A stretch of 64,000 nucleotides of DNA from Lithobates sylvaticus (Eukaryota > Chordata > Amphibia > Anura > Ranidae), in NCBI GenBank assembly GCA_028564925.1, contig CM053033.1:85404468-85468467 (forward strand), given 5' to 3'. This document shows positions 10,586 through 21,729 of the stretch, one piece after another. Position 1 is the first letter of the stretch. Each line of letters opens with the position of its first letter. The position numbers were made by a program, and so were the translations under genes. The notes beneath the pieces are model-generated. The model saw only the letters and a list, made by a program, of their open reading frames with translations, searched no databases and had not been told where the DNA came from.

Positions 10586-13289
10586 AGGATTCAATACAGC
10601 AGGTTTCTCGTCTGGCTTTCTTGTCTGTACATTTGCGCAGACTTTTATGGCTTAAGAACTGGTCAGCTGAGCTTCCTTGTAAAAAGTTTTTGCCAGGTTT
10701 CCCGTTTCATGGGGAACGTTTATTTGGTGATCACTTGGACACATATATCCAAAAGATTTCCAGAGGGAAGAGTTCTCTACTTCCTGTGACGAAAAGCACC
10801 AAACATCCCTTGTTTAAAAACCCAGGGACTGCTTCCTCAAATGTCTCAGCATCAGTGCGGTTCCACCGCCCACAGGGGCAAGGCCAGGGCCAGAAAAGGC
10901 ACTGGGTCCAAAATTCTTCTAAACCCAGCACCAAGGCCTCCTTTTGAGGAAACGCCCCCACTCCATCGGGTGGGGGGAAAGCTGCTGCACTTTGCGGACA
11001 TTTGGAAAACAACAATTCAGGACGAGTGGATCACCTCAATTATATCTCGCGGTTACAGGCTGAAGTTACAGGGAGTGCCCCCTCAGAGGTTTCTAAGATC
11101 CAGCGTTCCCTGGGATCCTCCAAAAAGAAACTTATTGCTTCAGGCACTACATCATCTGGTGCATCAAGAAGTGATTGTAGAGGTTCCGGTATCTGAAAGG
11201 GGAACAGGGTTTTACTCAAACCTGTTTACGGTTCAGAAACCAAACTGGGACACAAGGCCCATTTTGGACCTAAGGTCCCTGAACAAGTATCTATTGATGC
11301 AATCCTTTTTGGATGGAGTCTGTCTGCTCAGTAGTAACCTCACTCCAGAGGGGGGACTTTTTAGCCTCCATCGATATAAAGGACGCATACGTAAACTTAC
11401 CTATCTTTCAGCCTCATCAGAGGTTCCTACGTTTTGCAGTAGAGGAACGTCATTTTCAGTTTGTGGCTCTACCCTTCGGGCTTGCTGCAGCTCCCCGGGT
11501 GATTCACAAAGGTCCTAGCATCAGTATTGAGTCTTTTAAGGGCCCAAGGGATCCTGGTGCTCGGGTATCTGGATGACCTCCTGCTCAGAGATCACTCAGT
11601 ACAGGCTCTAGAACAGAGCATAATATACACAGTGAGGTATTTGAAAAGCTTAGGCTGGATCATAAATACTGAAAACTCAGCCTTGAGACCAGCTCAAAGT
11701 CTAAAATATTTAGGTCTGATTCTAAACACGGTCCAAGCACCCGTAAGGATATGTGCTTTGAAGGATCAGGTGCGTCAGATTAGGGGCAACAGACAACCCT
11801 CCTTCGAGGCAGTGCCCAATGCCAGTTCCATTCCAGGCCTTTACAACAAGACATCTTGTTGGCTTGGAACAGGCTTGCCAATAAGCCCTTGGCTTGGAAA
11901 GAGGCTTGCCAACAAGCCCTGGATTATCCAAGGTGCTCATCTCCTCAGGCATGCTTAAGCCTAAACTGGTGGTTGCATAGTCAGAACCTGCAAAATGGAA
12001 ATTCCTTTCTCCCGGTAACTTGGAGAGTACTGATTACAGATGCCAGTCTCTCAGGCTGGGGAGCGACCCTAGACGGGATCACATACCAAGGGAAATGGTC
12101 AGGGACAGAGCAGTCCTAGGATTACGGGCAGTACATCTAGCCCTACAATCCTGGACGGTGGAGCTTCAGGACTGCCCCATCAGGGTTCAGTCCGACAATG
12201 CCACGGGAGTGGTCTATATAAACCACCAAGGGGGTACCAGGAGTACTAGCCTGGGCAGAGGGACATGTGCCAACAATATCGGCAGTCCATATCCCAGGAG
12301 TAGAGAACTGGAAGGCAGATTATCTCAGCCGCCAGCAGATCTGCCTGGGGGAATGGTCCCTACACCCAGAGGTGTTCCAGGAAATTTGCAAGATCCTCTG
12401 GCAATTGGAGCAGATGCTCTGATAGTTCCATGGAGCCAGTACTCCCTGGTTTATGTGTTCCCTCTGATCCCTCTCCTTCCACATTTTGTTGCGCAGGATT
12501 TGGAGAGAGGGAATTCCAGTCATTCTGGTGGCACCAGCCTGGCCCAGCAGGCCCTGGTGCACCAGAATGACTTATACCCCACCAAAATTTACTGCCTCTA
12601 AATTTGATGGCATGGCTATTGAAGCCAGGGTATTAAAGGACCGTGGTGTCTACTCTAGTGAATGCTAGAAAAGCCATCACTAGGAAGATTTATCATAGGG
12701 TCTGGAAGACTTGTATTGCTTGGTGTAAAGCCAGAAATTGGCATCCTCGTAAATATGTGATTGGGATAATTCTCTCTTTTCTACAGTCAGCTGTGGAAAT
12801 CAAATTGGATTTGAGTACAATCAGAGGTCAAGTTTTGGCTCTCAGTATTCTTCCAAAGACCTTTAGCCTCCCATTCACTGATCCAATATGCAAGGGACAA
12901 CTCCTTGGGACTTGAACTTGGTGCTGTCTGTGTTACAGAAACAACCATTTGAACCTATTATGGAAATTCCATTAGACCTGCTGTCAGGCAAGCTTTCCTT
13001 CCTGATGGCTATTACCTCGGCCAGAAGGGTGTTTGAGTTGGGGGCCCTTTCATGCAGGGAACCGTACTTGATTTGTACTTGATCCTTCACCATGACAGAG
13101 TTGTGTTACGACATGTTCCATCCTTTTTGCCAAAAGTGGTGTCGGCCTTTCATTTAAATCAGGATTTTATTTTGCCTTCTTTTTTCTCTCAGCCTCGTTC
13201 GGCGGAAGAGAGACGACTGCATTCTTTGGACGTTGTCCAGAGACAGAGATCCCTCCCTTATTTTTTAGGATTTTGTGATTGCTACAAAA

Positions 13290-13369
13290 CTAAAGTACTT
13301 CCTGTATGAAGACCTTTGATCTACCAGTGTCCATTCACCTAATGGAGACCCAGCAGGTAATGAATATTA
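13290..13369. repeat. Right inverted terminal repeat of the DIRS element
   Basis: It reads ACTTCCTGTATGAAGACC, then CTACCAGTGTCCATTCACCT and CAGCAGGTAATGAATATTA, the reverse complement of the left terminus with scattered changes. Similar CAGTGTCCAT...CACCTAA sequence lies near the end of the first DIRS copy at about 2122-2142, which supports a common family origin. Confidence 0.8.
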
Positions 13370-13589
13370 GATGTCCTCTTGATGGAGATCTCATGAACAC
13401 TGCCAACAAGCTGTATGGAGGCAGGTACAACAAAGGGTCATTCCCTGTGTGAGCTGCACAGCTCTCACCACAGACGGGCCGCTCCATTCCTGGATTCATT
13501 CTCTTTATCTATAGGCTCCATGGCAGTTAAATATTCCACTGTACAGTCAATCACTCTCTAGGTCTTAATGGGGTTATTCTCCAAAGCGC
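13370..13589. other. Short unassigned spacer between DIRS and Tc1
   Basis: No coding or inverted-end structure is seen. It may be the original target-site flank of the DIRS element. Confidence 0.45.
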
Positions 13590-16350
13590 TACAGTGGATA
13601 TAAAAAAAAGTCTACACACCCCTGTTAAAATGCCATGTTTCTGTGATGTAAAAAAATGAGACAACAATAAATAATTTCAGAACTTTATCCACCTTTTATA
13701 TGACCTATAAACTATACAACAGTTGAACAACAAACTGAAATATTTTAGGTGGAGGGAAGTAAAAATAAAATAATATGGTTGCATAAGTGTGCACACTCTT
13801 AAACTAATACTTTGTTGAAGTACCTTTTGATTATATTACAGCACTCAGTCTTTTGGGTATGAGTCTATCAGCATGGCACATTTTGACTTGGCAATATTTG
13901 CCCACTCTTCTTTGCAAAAACACTCAGAATCTGTCAGATTGTGAGGGTATCTCCTGTGCACAGCCCTCTTCAGATCACCCCACAGATTTTCAATTGGATT
14001 CAGGTCTGGGCTCTAGCTGGGCCATTCCAAAACTGTAATTGTTAGAGAAATTAGATTCTTATTTTATAATAATTTATGTATGCGTACAAAAGGTTGCTTA
14101 AAAGTAAAATAGATTCAAGTTACGCAGAGTTGTTTCGAGTCCTTGAAATGCATATAAATCACAGAGATAAGATAGTTCATTTTTAGTTCACTAATTAGAT
14201 TGACAGCAGTTGAGCTAAAGCCTGATAAGATAAGAACATCTTATACAGGTGGTTTAGAAATAATTATGTGGAATATGGGAAAGTTATGTACAGTACATTA
14301 AGTTTGACAGGGTCAAACAAAGTTCTGCTTGTGCCCTCATTAAAACTGTTAAAATACATTGAATAAGAAAACACTGATGTGTATATATGTATATATATAT
14401 GTTAGAAGAAAGGGGAGTATGGCTGGAGAGACCTCACAATATACGGCACCTCATCCCAAATTATAACTAAAGATTTATGGCCAGGGATAGAGAGAGGGGA
14501 TTATAGCGGTGCCAGGAAATACCAATTTTGAATAATATAAAATCAATAATACTTTATTACATATACAAAATACATAAAAAACAAATGGAGAGCATCAAAA
14601 ATACAACATACAGTAATATGCGCGGGTACATTACAAAATGGCAATTCATTTGCAGGCATAAGGAAAAGGAGTTTGGCCTAGATCTTGTAGAAGCCAGTAG
14701 TACAGGTTATCAAGTCCTACATGTTTCGCCAAGACATTGGCTTCTTCAGGGAAATTATATATGCCTGTGCCAAGAATAAAGTTTCTAAAAAGACGCACAA
14801 AAAAAGCGACATAAATTTATGATACAATATCAGGTCTAAATATATTTATTATAAGTTCAGAATGCATGGCCGGTAGATCAAAAATGCCTTGCCCTCAACC
14901 TTTGGGTACTAGGTTGTCATTGGGGGATATTAATTGGCCCTCACCCTGCTTCATGGTTGACCTTTCCTTGTCCGGGGCTTTGGTGTGCTCTGGTGCTGGC
15001 CCCTGGGCCACTTGTGTACCTGTGTGGGTTGCATGGTCCCCCGACTTGATTGCTCTTCCCTGTGCCGCTATTGGCTGTATGGACACCCAAGGGCTGACAC
15101 TGATTCTTCACTGTCAGCCCGCATTTAGCCTCTGCTTATGTTATGATTCCCTTTCTTTACCATCCTATTGCCTGCCATATATAATCTTGGCAGTACGGGC
15201 ACGATCCAGCTGTCAGATTAACCGATTGATGATTGGACACTTTTTTTGCACGGTGTGTCCGCCCGTGTCTTGTGGATGTCAGTCATGTGACACAAACCTG
15301 TACATGCGCTGCATTATGGCAATTCTAGGCCCGCCGCTACCCAACTGCGGGCACATGCGCAGAAGCTTCCTTCGTCCGCTCATTGATCGGCTTTATGCTA
15401 ATCTGTTGGACACAGGGGCGCCGACAATTGCTGTTGTGTCTGTTAGGTAATTAACTGAATTTTAATTCTTCACCGCCCTAGTGACTTTTCACTTTACTCC
15501 CTATCACTGATAGCATCTTTCTCATTTTTAGGCTTCATATCACAGCTATATTTTAGCTTAAACACCTTGCTGCTGCAAATAAACATCTCTAGTGTATGCG
15601 GCTTGACTCCTATACCCCATAGTGGAGGCTGGTTGTTTGTCAGACTGTGGAGAACTAGGTGAGCTTTTTCACTCCTTCAGTTATCCGATTTTTCATTCGG
15701 CACACACATTGTTTCACATCTAGCAATTAACTGGCCGTTTTTCTGTTTTTCAATTAAATACCTTGGACGATTTGTGCCATTCATAGCCCCTGCTTTACTA
15801 TTGGTTTTTATTTTATAAGTGTAAGTAGTTGAGGCTATGTTAGCCCCAAACTTTTGGGAATTTTGTCTATCCCAAAATATTTTTTCAAATAAATTAATTG
15901 ACGTCTTGATTGCTAGGTCCTTGTTCGCCCCTGCAGCCATAGACGCGGTATGGAGCCGGTGACTCTTTTCGAGGTCCCTCTTCCCATTCTTGGTGCTCAT
16001 TTGTTGCCCGGGGGTATGTATTTGTGGCGCATTTTTGATCTACCTGCCATGTAAGGTTTATGACCATGCCATGCATTCTGAACTTATAATAAATGTATTT
16101 AGACCTGATAGTGTATCATAAATTTATGTCACATTTTTTTAGAAATGTTATTCTTGGCACAGGCATATATAATTTGCCTGAATAAGCCAATGTCTTGGCG
16201 AAACATGTAGGACTTGATTACCTGTACTACTGGCTTCTACAAGATCTAGGCCTATCTCCTTTTTACTTAAGCCTGCAAATTAATTGCTATTTTGTAATGT
16301 ACCCGCGCATATGACTGTATGTTGTATTTTTGATGCTCTCTATTTGTTTA

Positions 16351-17959
16351 CAGTGGGGATCGAAAGTTTGGGCACCCCAGGTAAAAATGTGTATTAATGT
16401 GCATAATGAAGCCAAGGAAAGATGGAAAAAATCTCCAAATGGCATCAAATTACAGATTAGACATTCTTATAATATGTCAAAAAAAAGTTAGATTTTATTT
16501 CCATCATTTACTCTTTCAAAATTACAGAAAACAAAAAAATGGCGTCTGCAAAAGTTTGAGCACCCTGCAGAATTTATAGCATGCACTGCCCCCTTTGCAA
16601 AGCTGAGACCTGCCAGTGTCATGGATTGTTCTCAATCATCGTCTAGGAAGACCAGGTGATGTCAATCTCAAAGGTTTTAAATGGCCAGACTCATCTGACC
16701 TTGCCCCAACAATCAGCACCATGGGTTCTTCTAAGCAGTTGTCTAGAAAACTGAAACTGAAAATAGTTGACGCTCACAAAGCTGGAGAAGGCTATAAGAA
16801 GATAGCAAAGCGTATTCAGATATCAATATCCTCTGTTCGGAATGTAATTAAGAAATGGCAGTCATCAGGAACAGTGGAAGTTAAAGCAAGATCTGGAAGA
16901 CCAAGAAAAGTATCAGACAGAACTGCTCGCAGGATTGTGAGAAAAGCAATTTAAAACCCACGTTTGACTGCACGATCACTCCAGAAAGATCTGGCAGACA
17001 CTGGAGTTGTGGTACATTATTTCATTATAAAGAGATACTTGTACAAATATGGTCTTCATGGAAGAGTCATCAGAAGAAAACCTCTTCTACCTCCTCACCA
17101 CACAAATCAGCGTTTGAACTTTGCAAATGAACATATAGACAAGCCTGAGGCATTTTGGAAACAAGTTCTGTGGACCGATGAGGTTAAAATAGAACTTTTT
17201 GGCCGGAATGAGCAAAGGTACGTTTGGAGAAGAAAGGGCACAGAATTGAATGAAAAGAACCTCTGTCCAACTGTTAAGCATGGGGGTGGATCAATCATGC
17301 TTTGGGGTTGTATTGCAGCCAGTTGCACAGGGAACATTTCACGAGTAGAAGGAAAAATGGATTCAATAAAATTTCAGCAAATTTTGGATGGTAACTTCAT
17401 GCCATCTGTGAAAAAGCTGAAGTTAAAGAGAGGATGGCTTCTACAAATGGATAATGATCCTAAACACACCTGAAAATCCACGGGGGATTACATCAAGAGG
17501 CGTAAACTGAAGGTTTTGCCATGGCCTTCACAATCTCCTGACCTCAACATTATTGAAAATCTATGGATAGACCTTAAAAGAGCAGTGCGTGACAGAAAGC
17601 CCAGAAATCTCAAAGAACTGGAAGACTTTTGTAAGGAAGAATGGGCAAAGATACCTCAAACAAGAATTGAAAGACTCTTGGCTGGCTACAAAAAGTGTTT
17701 ACAAGCTGTGATACTTGACAAAGAGGCAGTACAAGATATTAACTCTGCAGGGTGCCCAAACTTTTGCAGACGCCATTTTTTTGTTTTCTGTAATTTTGAA
17801 AGTGTAATTGATGGAAATAATATCTAACTTTTTTTGACATATAAGAATGTCTAATCTGTAATTTGATGCCATTTGGAGATTTTTCCATCTTTCCTTGGCT
17901 TCGTTATGCACATTAATACACATTTTTACCTAGGGTGCCCAAACTTTCGATCCCCACTG
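16351..17959 (+). mobile_element. Tc1/mariner element (family 3), complete span
   Basis: It has full inverted ends, CAGTGGGGATCGAAAGTTTG on the left and the exact inverse on the right, with TA at 16349-16350 and 17960-17961. The subterminal inversion extends further (AATGTGTATTAATGTGCATA). The element is 1609 bp, the usual Tc1 size, with a single transposase frame. It interrupts the right arm of foldback insert no. 1, so it is the youngest layer of this nest. Confidence 0.92.
16721..17830 (+). pseudogene. Tc1 transposase, DD34E, two in-frame stops
   Basis: This is a cut-and-paste transposase that would bind the TIRs and catalyse excision and integration at TA. One reading frame runs from ATG at 16721 through the family length without any frameshift. 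The N-terminus has paired-like helix-turn-helix segments (about residues 1-110) with the linker motif SGRPRKVS near residue 58. The catalytic triad falls at Asp153 (WTDEVK), Asp244 (QMDNDPKHT) and Glu279 (NIIENLW), the 34-residue D-E spacing of Tc1. The frame is broken only by TAA at 16952-16954 (codon 78) and TGA at 17471-17473 (codon 251). The second is CpG-decay-like, CGA to TGA (inference). The last residues read into the right terminal repeat. Confidence 0.9.
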
Positions 17960-19156
17960 TATGTATTTTGTATATGTAATAAAGTATTATTGATTTTATA
18001 TTATTAAAAATTGTTATTTCCTGGCACCGCTATAATCCCCTCTCTCTATCCCCAGCCATAAATCTTTATGTATATATTATCTAAATAATACAGTACTTTT
18101 ACACATAGGATTGTATAGTGAAAAATTATAACACATTTAACACATAAGGTGGGGTTATTGAAAGTTCATTCTCCCAAAGTCATAAATCTGTTATCCTTGA
18201 AGTTGGTTAGGTCTTATCAGGACGAGCAGGGTTTTATTTAACACAGCTGGGTGCCATACTGTCTCTACACAATTTTAATTGGACAAAACCAGTTATAAAT
18301 CACTTTAGTGAACATATAGGAATTCTGGGAATGAATACGTTTGTCTGGTTGTTGAACAGGTGTTAGATTTATGGTTAGTTACATTGACGTAGATCTTAGC
18401 AACCAATCATATTTAGGAGAGATGGCTAAGTTAAGGCTTGTAAAAGGTATATAAATGCAAGTTTTACAATTGTTAGACAGACAAGTCAGATAGGAGCTCA
18501 TAAGGCTGAACTCTATGTATGCTGCCCTATTGCACATGTCATATAGATCAGAACCAATGGGCAAATATCTCTCCTTTTTTCTGTAACTCGTACGAGTCAA
18601 ATAAAGAAAACTTCTTAACTTGATCCAGAGTGTGGTCTCAGGTGAATTTCCCTCACAGTAATCTTCTTCTGGTGAAGCCATTCCTTTGTTGATTTGGATG
18701 TATGCTTTGGGTCGTTGTTATGCTGAAAGATGAAGTTTCTCTTCATGTTCAGCTTTCTAACAGAAGCCTAAAGGTTTTGTGCCAATATTGTCTGGTATTT
18801 GGAACTGTTCATAATTCCCTCTACCTTGACTAAGGCCCCTGTTCCAGCTTAAGAAAAACAGCCCCAAAGCATGCTGCTGCCACTACCATGCTTCACTGTG
18901 GGTATGGTGTTCTTTTCTACTTATTTTATACGTTTGCCCACTGACAAATGATCAGTCTATAATTTTAATGGTAGGTTAATTTAAAAGAGAGACAGAATAA
19001 CAACAAAAATATCCAAAAAACGCATTTCAAAAAAGTTATAAATTGATTTGCTTTTTAATGAGTGAAATAAGTATTTAACCCCTTCGCAAAACATGACTTA
19101 GTACTTGATGGCAAAGCCCTTTTTGGCAATTGCAGAGGCCAGACTTTTCTTGTAGT

Positions 19157-20318
19157 AAGAGGAGAAGTTGGGACTTTACATGAAGCATGGAGGCAAAAAT
19201 TTGTTATATAGGTCTGATAATGTTAAATTTATTAAATATTGCACAGTAAACTGGATCAAAGGCAGTGGTACATATTGCATCTTCCATACTGTAGGTTAAG
19301 TTTGGAAAGTATCCTATCCTAATAGTCTAGATACTGTTTATGCAATTTCTTGATCTAATGTTACAGTCCCATCGTGGTCCATGGGCTTAGGTTTATGTGA
19401 GGGGCGTGGATTCTGTGGGTCTGGTGGTGCTAGTTGGGGCTCTGTCTGGCTCAGGGAGCTGCTATGCACATGGGGGGTCCTCCCCCTCTCCCCATTATGG
19501 GGGGGGGGGGGCAAGCGGTCACGTAGTCTGTCACGTAGTCATCACACATTTTTTTAATTTTTCACTCATCTTCGTTTTTCACTGTTTCTACACAGTGTTT
19601 AATATTGTTTTAACACTAACATCCTTTTGTTTTGTTTTTTAATTTATTTGGTTATGTTTTTTTTTCCTTTCACACCACCTGCAGATGGTACAAGAGCCTT
19701 GGCACTCGTGCCACCATCAATTCACTCACTTACCCCATGCCTTTTGGTTCCCTGCTTTGCCGCATGGTGTGCCACCTCAGCTCCCGTGCTGGATTCTGTC
19801 CCCGGCTGCCCATGCAACCACTGCCACACACTTTCCATCACCTCATCTGTGAGTATGGGTGGTTGTTTCAAGCATATTCTGTTCATTTATATTTTTACTC
19901 TTTAGATTTACTCATTGCCTGATATAATATTTTAGTTTTATAGACATCCAATTTACATCAGCTCCTGATAAGTTGCAAGATAGCCACAAAACGCGTCGAG
20001 CTTCAGATGCCACAAATTCTATAAGCACGCAGTTTTGTAACATATTCTGTATATACTGCTTTACCCAATTTACTTGATTATTATCGCCTATGTGCAATAT
20101 GCTAATGTATAAATCAATTAATGATGATGGAAGATGCAATATGTACCACTGCCTTTGATGCATTTTACTGTGTAATATTTAATAAATTTAACATTATCAG
20201 ACCTATATAGCTCAATGTAAAGTCCCAACTTCTCCTCTTGCTTCGTTTTGATAGGGATAGAGGCGATGGTGACTTAACTGTCCTATGCCTCACACAGTCC
20301 TAACCCCTTTTTCTTTTT
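19157..20318 (+). mobile_element. Insert no. 3 with inverted ends, tail and 15-bp target duplication
   Basis: The insert is bracketed by GACTTTTCTTGTAGT at 19142-19156 and 20319-20333, a perfect 15-bp duplication of the host Tc1 sequence. The left end (AAGAGGAGAAGTTGGGACTT) is inverted at about 20225-20244, and the inversion extends about 115-130 bp. Beyond the right arm is an unpaired tail of about 74 bp (20245-20318) ending in a pyrimidine run. The long duplication argues for target-primed insertion. A decayed hammerhead-like motif lies at 19960-20002, reading towards the tail. Confidence 0.8.
19960..20002 (+). ncRNA. Decayed hammerhead-ribozyme-like motif
   Basis: The order matches a type I hammerhead. 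Stem I strand AGCTC (19960-19964) comes first, then CTGATAA (19965-19971, consensus CTGANGA). Stem II is GTTGC/GCCAC around the loop AAGATA (four of five pairs). AAAA stands at the GAAA position, followed by a short CGCG, TC at the cleavage position, and stem I strand GAGCT (19998-20002), fully complementary to the first strand. Two core G-to-A differences would be expected to abolish activity. Hammerheads are known in Penelope-like elements and retrozymes; the assignment here is inference. Confidence 0.5.
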
Positions 20319-20333
20319 GACTTTTCTTGTAGT

Positions 20334-21300
20334 TGGCCACCAGGTTTGCATACATCTCAGGAGGGATTTTGTCCCACTCCTCTTTGCAGATCCTCTGCAA
20401 GTCATTAAGGTTTCGAGGCTGATGTTTGGTAACTCGAACTTTCATCTCCCTCCACATATTTTCTATGGGATTAAGATTAAGGCCACTCCAGGAACCTTAA
20501 TTTGCTTCTTCTTGAGCCACTCTTTTGTTGCTTTGGCTGTGTGTTTTTGGTCATTATCATGCTGTGATACCCATCCATGACCCATTTTTAATGCCCCGGC
20601 TGAGGGGAGGAGGTTCTCACCCAAGATTTGATCGTACATGGCCCGTTCCTTTTGATGCAGTGAATTTGTTCTGTCATCTTATCAGAAAAACACCCCCAAA
20701 GCATAATGTTTCCACCTCCATGTTGACGGTGGGGATGGTGTTCTGTGGGTCATAGGCAACATTCCTCCTCCAAACATGGCGAGTTGAGTTGATGCTAAAG
20801 AGCCTGATTTTGGTCTCATCTGACCACAACACTTTCACCCAGTTCTCCTCTGAATCATTTAGATGTTCATTAGCAAACTTCAGATGGTCTTGTACATGTG
20901 TTTCTTGAGCACGGAGACCTTACGGGTGCTGCAGGATTTCAGTCCTTCACGGCGTAGTGTGTTACCAATTGTTTTCTTGGTGACTATGGTCCCTGCTGCC
21001 TTGAGGTCATTGACAAGATTTTCTCGTGTAGTTCTGGGCTGATTCCTCACCATTCTCATGATCATTGAAACTCTATGATGTGAGATCTTGCATGGAGACC
21101 CAGACCGAGGGAGATTGACAGTTAATTTATGTTTCTTCCATTTGCGAATAATCGCACCAACTGTTGTCATCCTCTCATCCTCTCATCCTCTGCTTTGCAA
21201 TGGTCTTGTAGCCCATTCCAGCCTTGTGTAGGTCTACAATCTTGTCCCTGACATCCTTGGACAACTCTTCGGTCTTGACAATGGTGGAGAGATTGGAATC
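20334..21300 (-). pseudogene. Tc1 transposase (family 2), degraded
   Basis: The minus strand encodes the Tc1 transposase in the order expected from right to left. The helix-turn-helix part at 20880-21170 reads [18 protein letters not shown]...[10 protein letters not shown]. The catalytic domain follows between about 20340 and 20870, recognisable at nucleotide level by the PDLNPIENLW-type and PKHT-type segments. Numerous substitutions and small indels break the frame, so it is inactive. The residual match to the copy at 50225-50745 shows both derive from one family. Confidence 0.8.
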
Positions 21301-21729
21301 TGATTGATTGCTTCTGTGGACAGGTGTCTTTTATACAGGTAACAAGCTGAGATTAGGAGCACTCCTAATCTCAGCTCATTACTTGTATAGAAGACACCTG
21401 GGAGACAGATTTCTTGCTAGGGGATAGGGGATCAAATACTTATTTCACTCATTAAAATGCAAAGGAATTTATAACTTTTTTGAAATGCGCTTTTTCTGGA
21501 TATTTTTGTTGTTGTTCTGTCTCTCACTGTTCAAATAAACCTACCATTAAAATTATAGACTGATCATTTATGTCAGTGGGCAAAAGTACAATATCAGCAG
21601 GGGATCAAATACTTTTTTCCCTCACCTGGTGTACTCGGCAATACACTTAAGGAGTGTTTTTGCCTCATGGCTGCGATAATCTCACTAATGGTAATTTTAG
21701 TGAGCACATCCTGATGTAGTTTTGGTAAA

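Larger units (their letters stand above)
7613..13369 (+). mobile_element. DIRS-type retrotransposon, nearly full span (fossil)
   Basis: The element is bracketed by inverted terminal repeats of about 80 bp. In order: a 5' region; a gag-like ORF1 region from about 8815, continuing after an inserted element to about 10950; a reverse transcriptase at about 11100-11720 with FTVQKPNWDTRPILDLRSLN, ASIDIKDAY and YLDD; an RNase H at about 12020-12240 with ITDASLSGWGA and VQSDNATGVVYINHQGG; and a tyrosine recombinase at about 12590-13260. This is the DIRS order. The coding regions are broken, on the order of ten breaks. A TTAA element sits inside ORF1 at 9732-10585. Confidence 0.9.
14397..18067. mobile_element. 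Foldback insert no. 1 (long inverted arms, one-sided tail)
   Basis: The arms run from about 14468 to 14888 and, inverted, from about 16030 to 18068 (the right arm contains the Tc1 at 16351-17959). The left side has an unpaired tail of about 70 bp (14397-14467). The loop, about 14890-16030, has no recognised gene. Each arm carries a CTGAAGAAGCC...GGCGAAACATG motif (left arm on the minus strand at about 14723-14749). ATGTATATAT borders both sides (14387-14396 and 18068-18077), a possible target duplication in AT-rich sequence. It sits inside the solo LTR. Confidence 0.7.
14040..18657 (+). mobile_element. Endogenous-retrovirus-type solo LTR (fossil), itself interrupted
   Basis: The LTR starts TGTTAGAG and ends CCCTCACA, flanked by a 5-bp duplication GTAAT at 14035-14039 and 18658-18662. 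The LTR itself is two pieces, about 14040-14396 and 18068-18657, roughly 0.95 kb together. TATATAAATG near 18450 and AATAAA at 18599-18604 lie where an LTR promoter and polyadenylation signal belong. There is no internal gag, pol or env, so this is a solo LTR left by recombination. The 5-bp duplication and TG...CA ends support a retroviral or LTR origin. The family is not determined. Confidence 0.75.
13592..18927 (-). mobile_element. Tc1-like element (family 1), split by a solo LTR
   Basis: The left terminus is CAGTGGATATAAAAAAAAGT preceded by TA, as expected for Tc1/mariner. On the minus strand, 13830-14034 encodes the C-terminal transposase region (around DLNPIENLWGDLKRAV), and 18663-18926 continues with the preceding region (HHE-type GGSSMLWGCF area). 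The two parts are separated by the insertion at 14040-18657. The remaining 5' half and right terminus are missing, cut where the next Tc1 begins. The protein is not intact. Confidence 0.8.
18930..21624 (-). mobile_element. Tc1-like element (family 2), interrupted
   Basis: Long inverse ends are visible: GATCAGTCTATAATTTTAAT followed by GGTAGG on the left, and its reverse complement at about 21540-21570. The right tip ends GGGATCAAATACTTTTTTCC. The outermost left tip is missing where it abuts the older Tc1. This family, with its characteristic ATCAAATACTT ends, is known to me from many fish and amphibians. The insert at 19157-20318 divides it. Confidence 0.88.
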
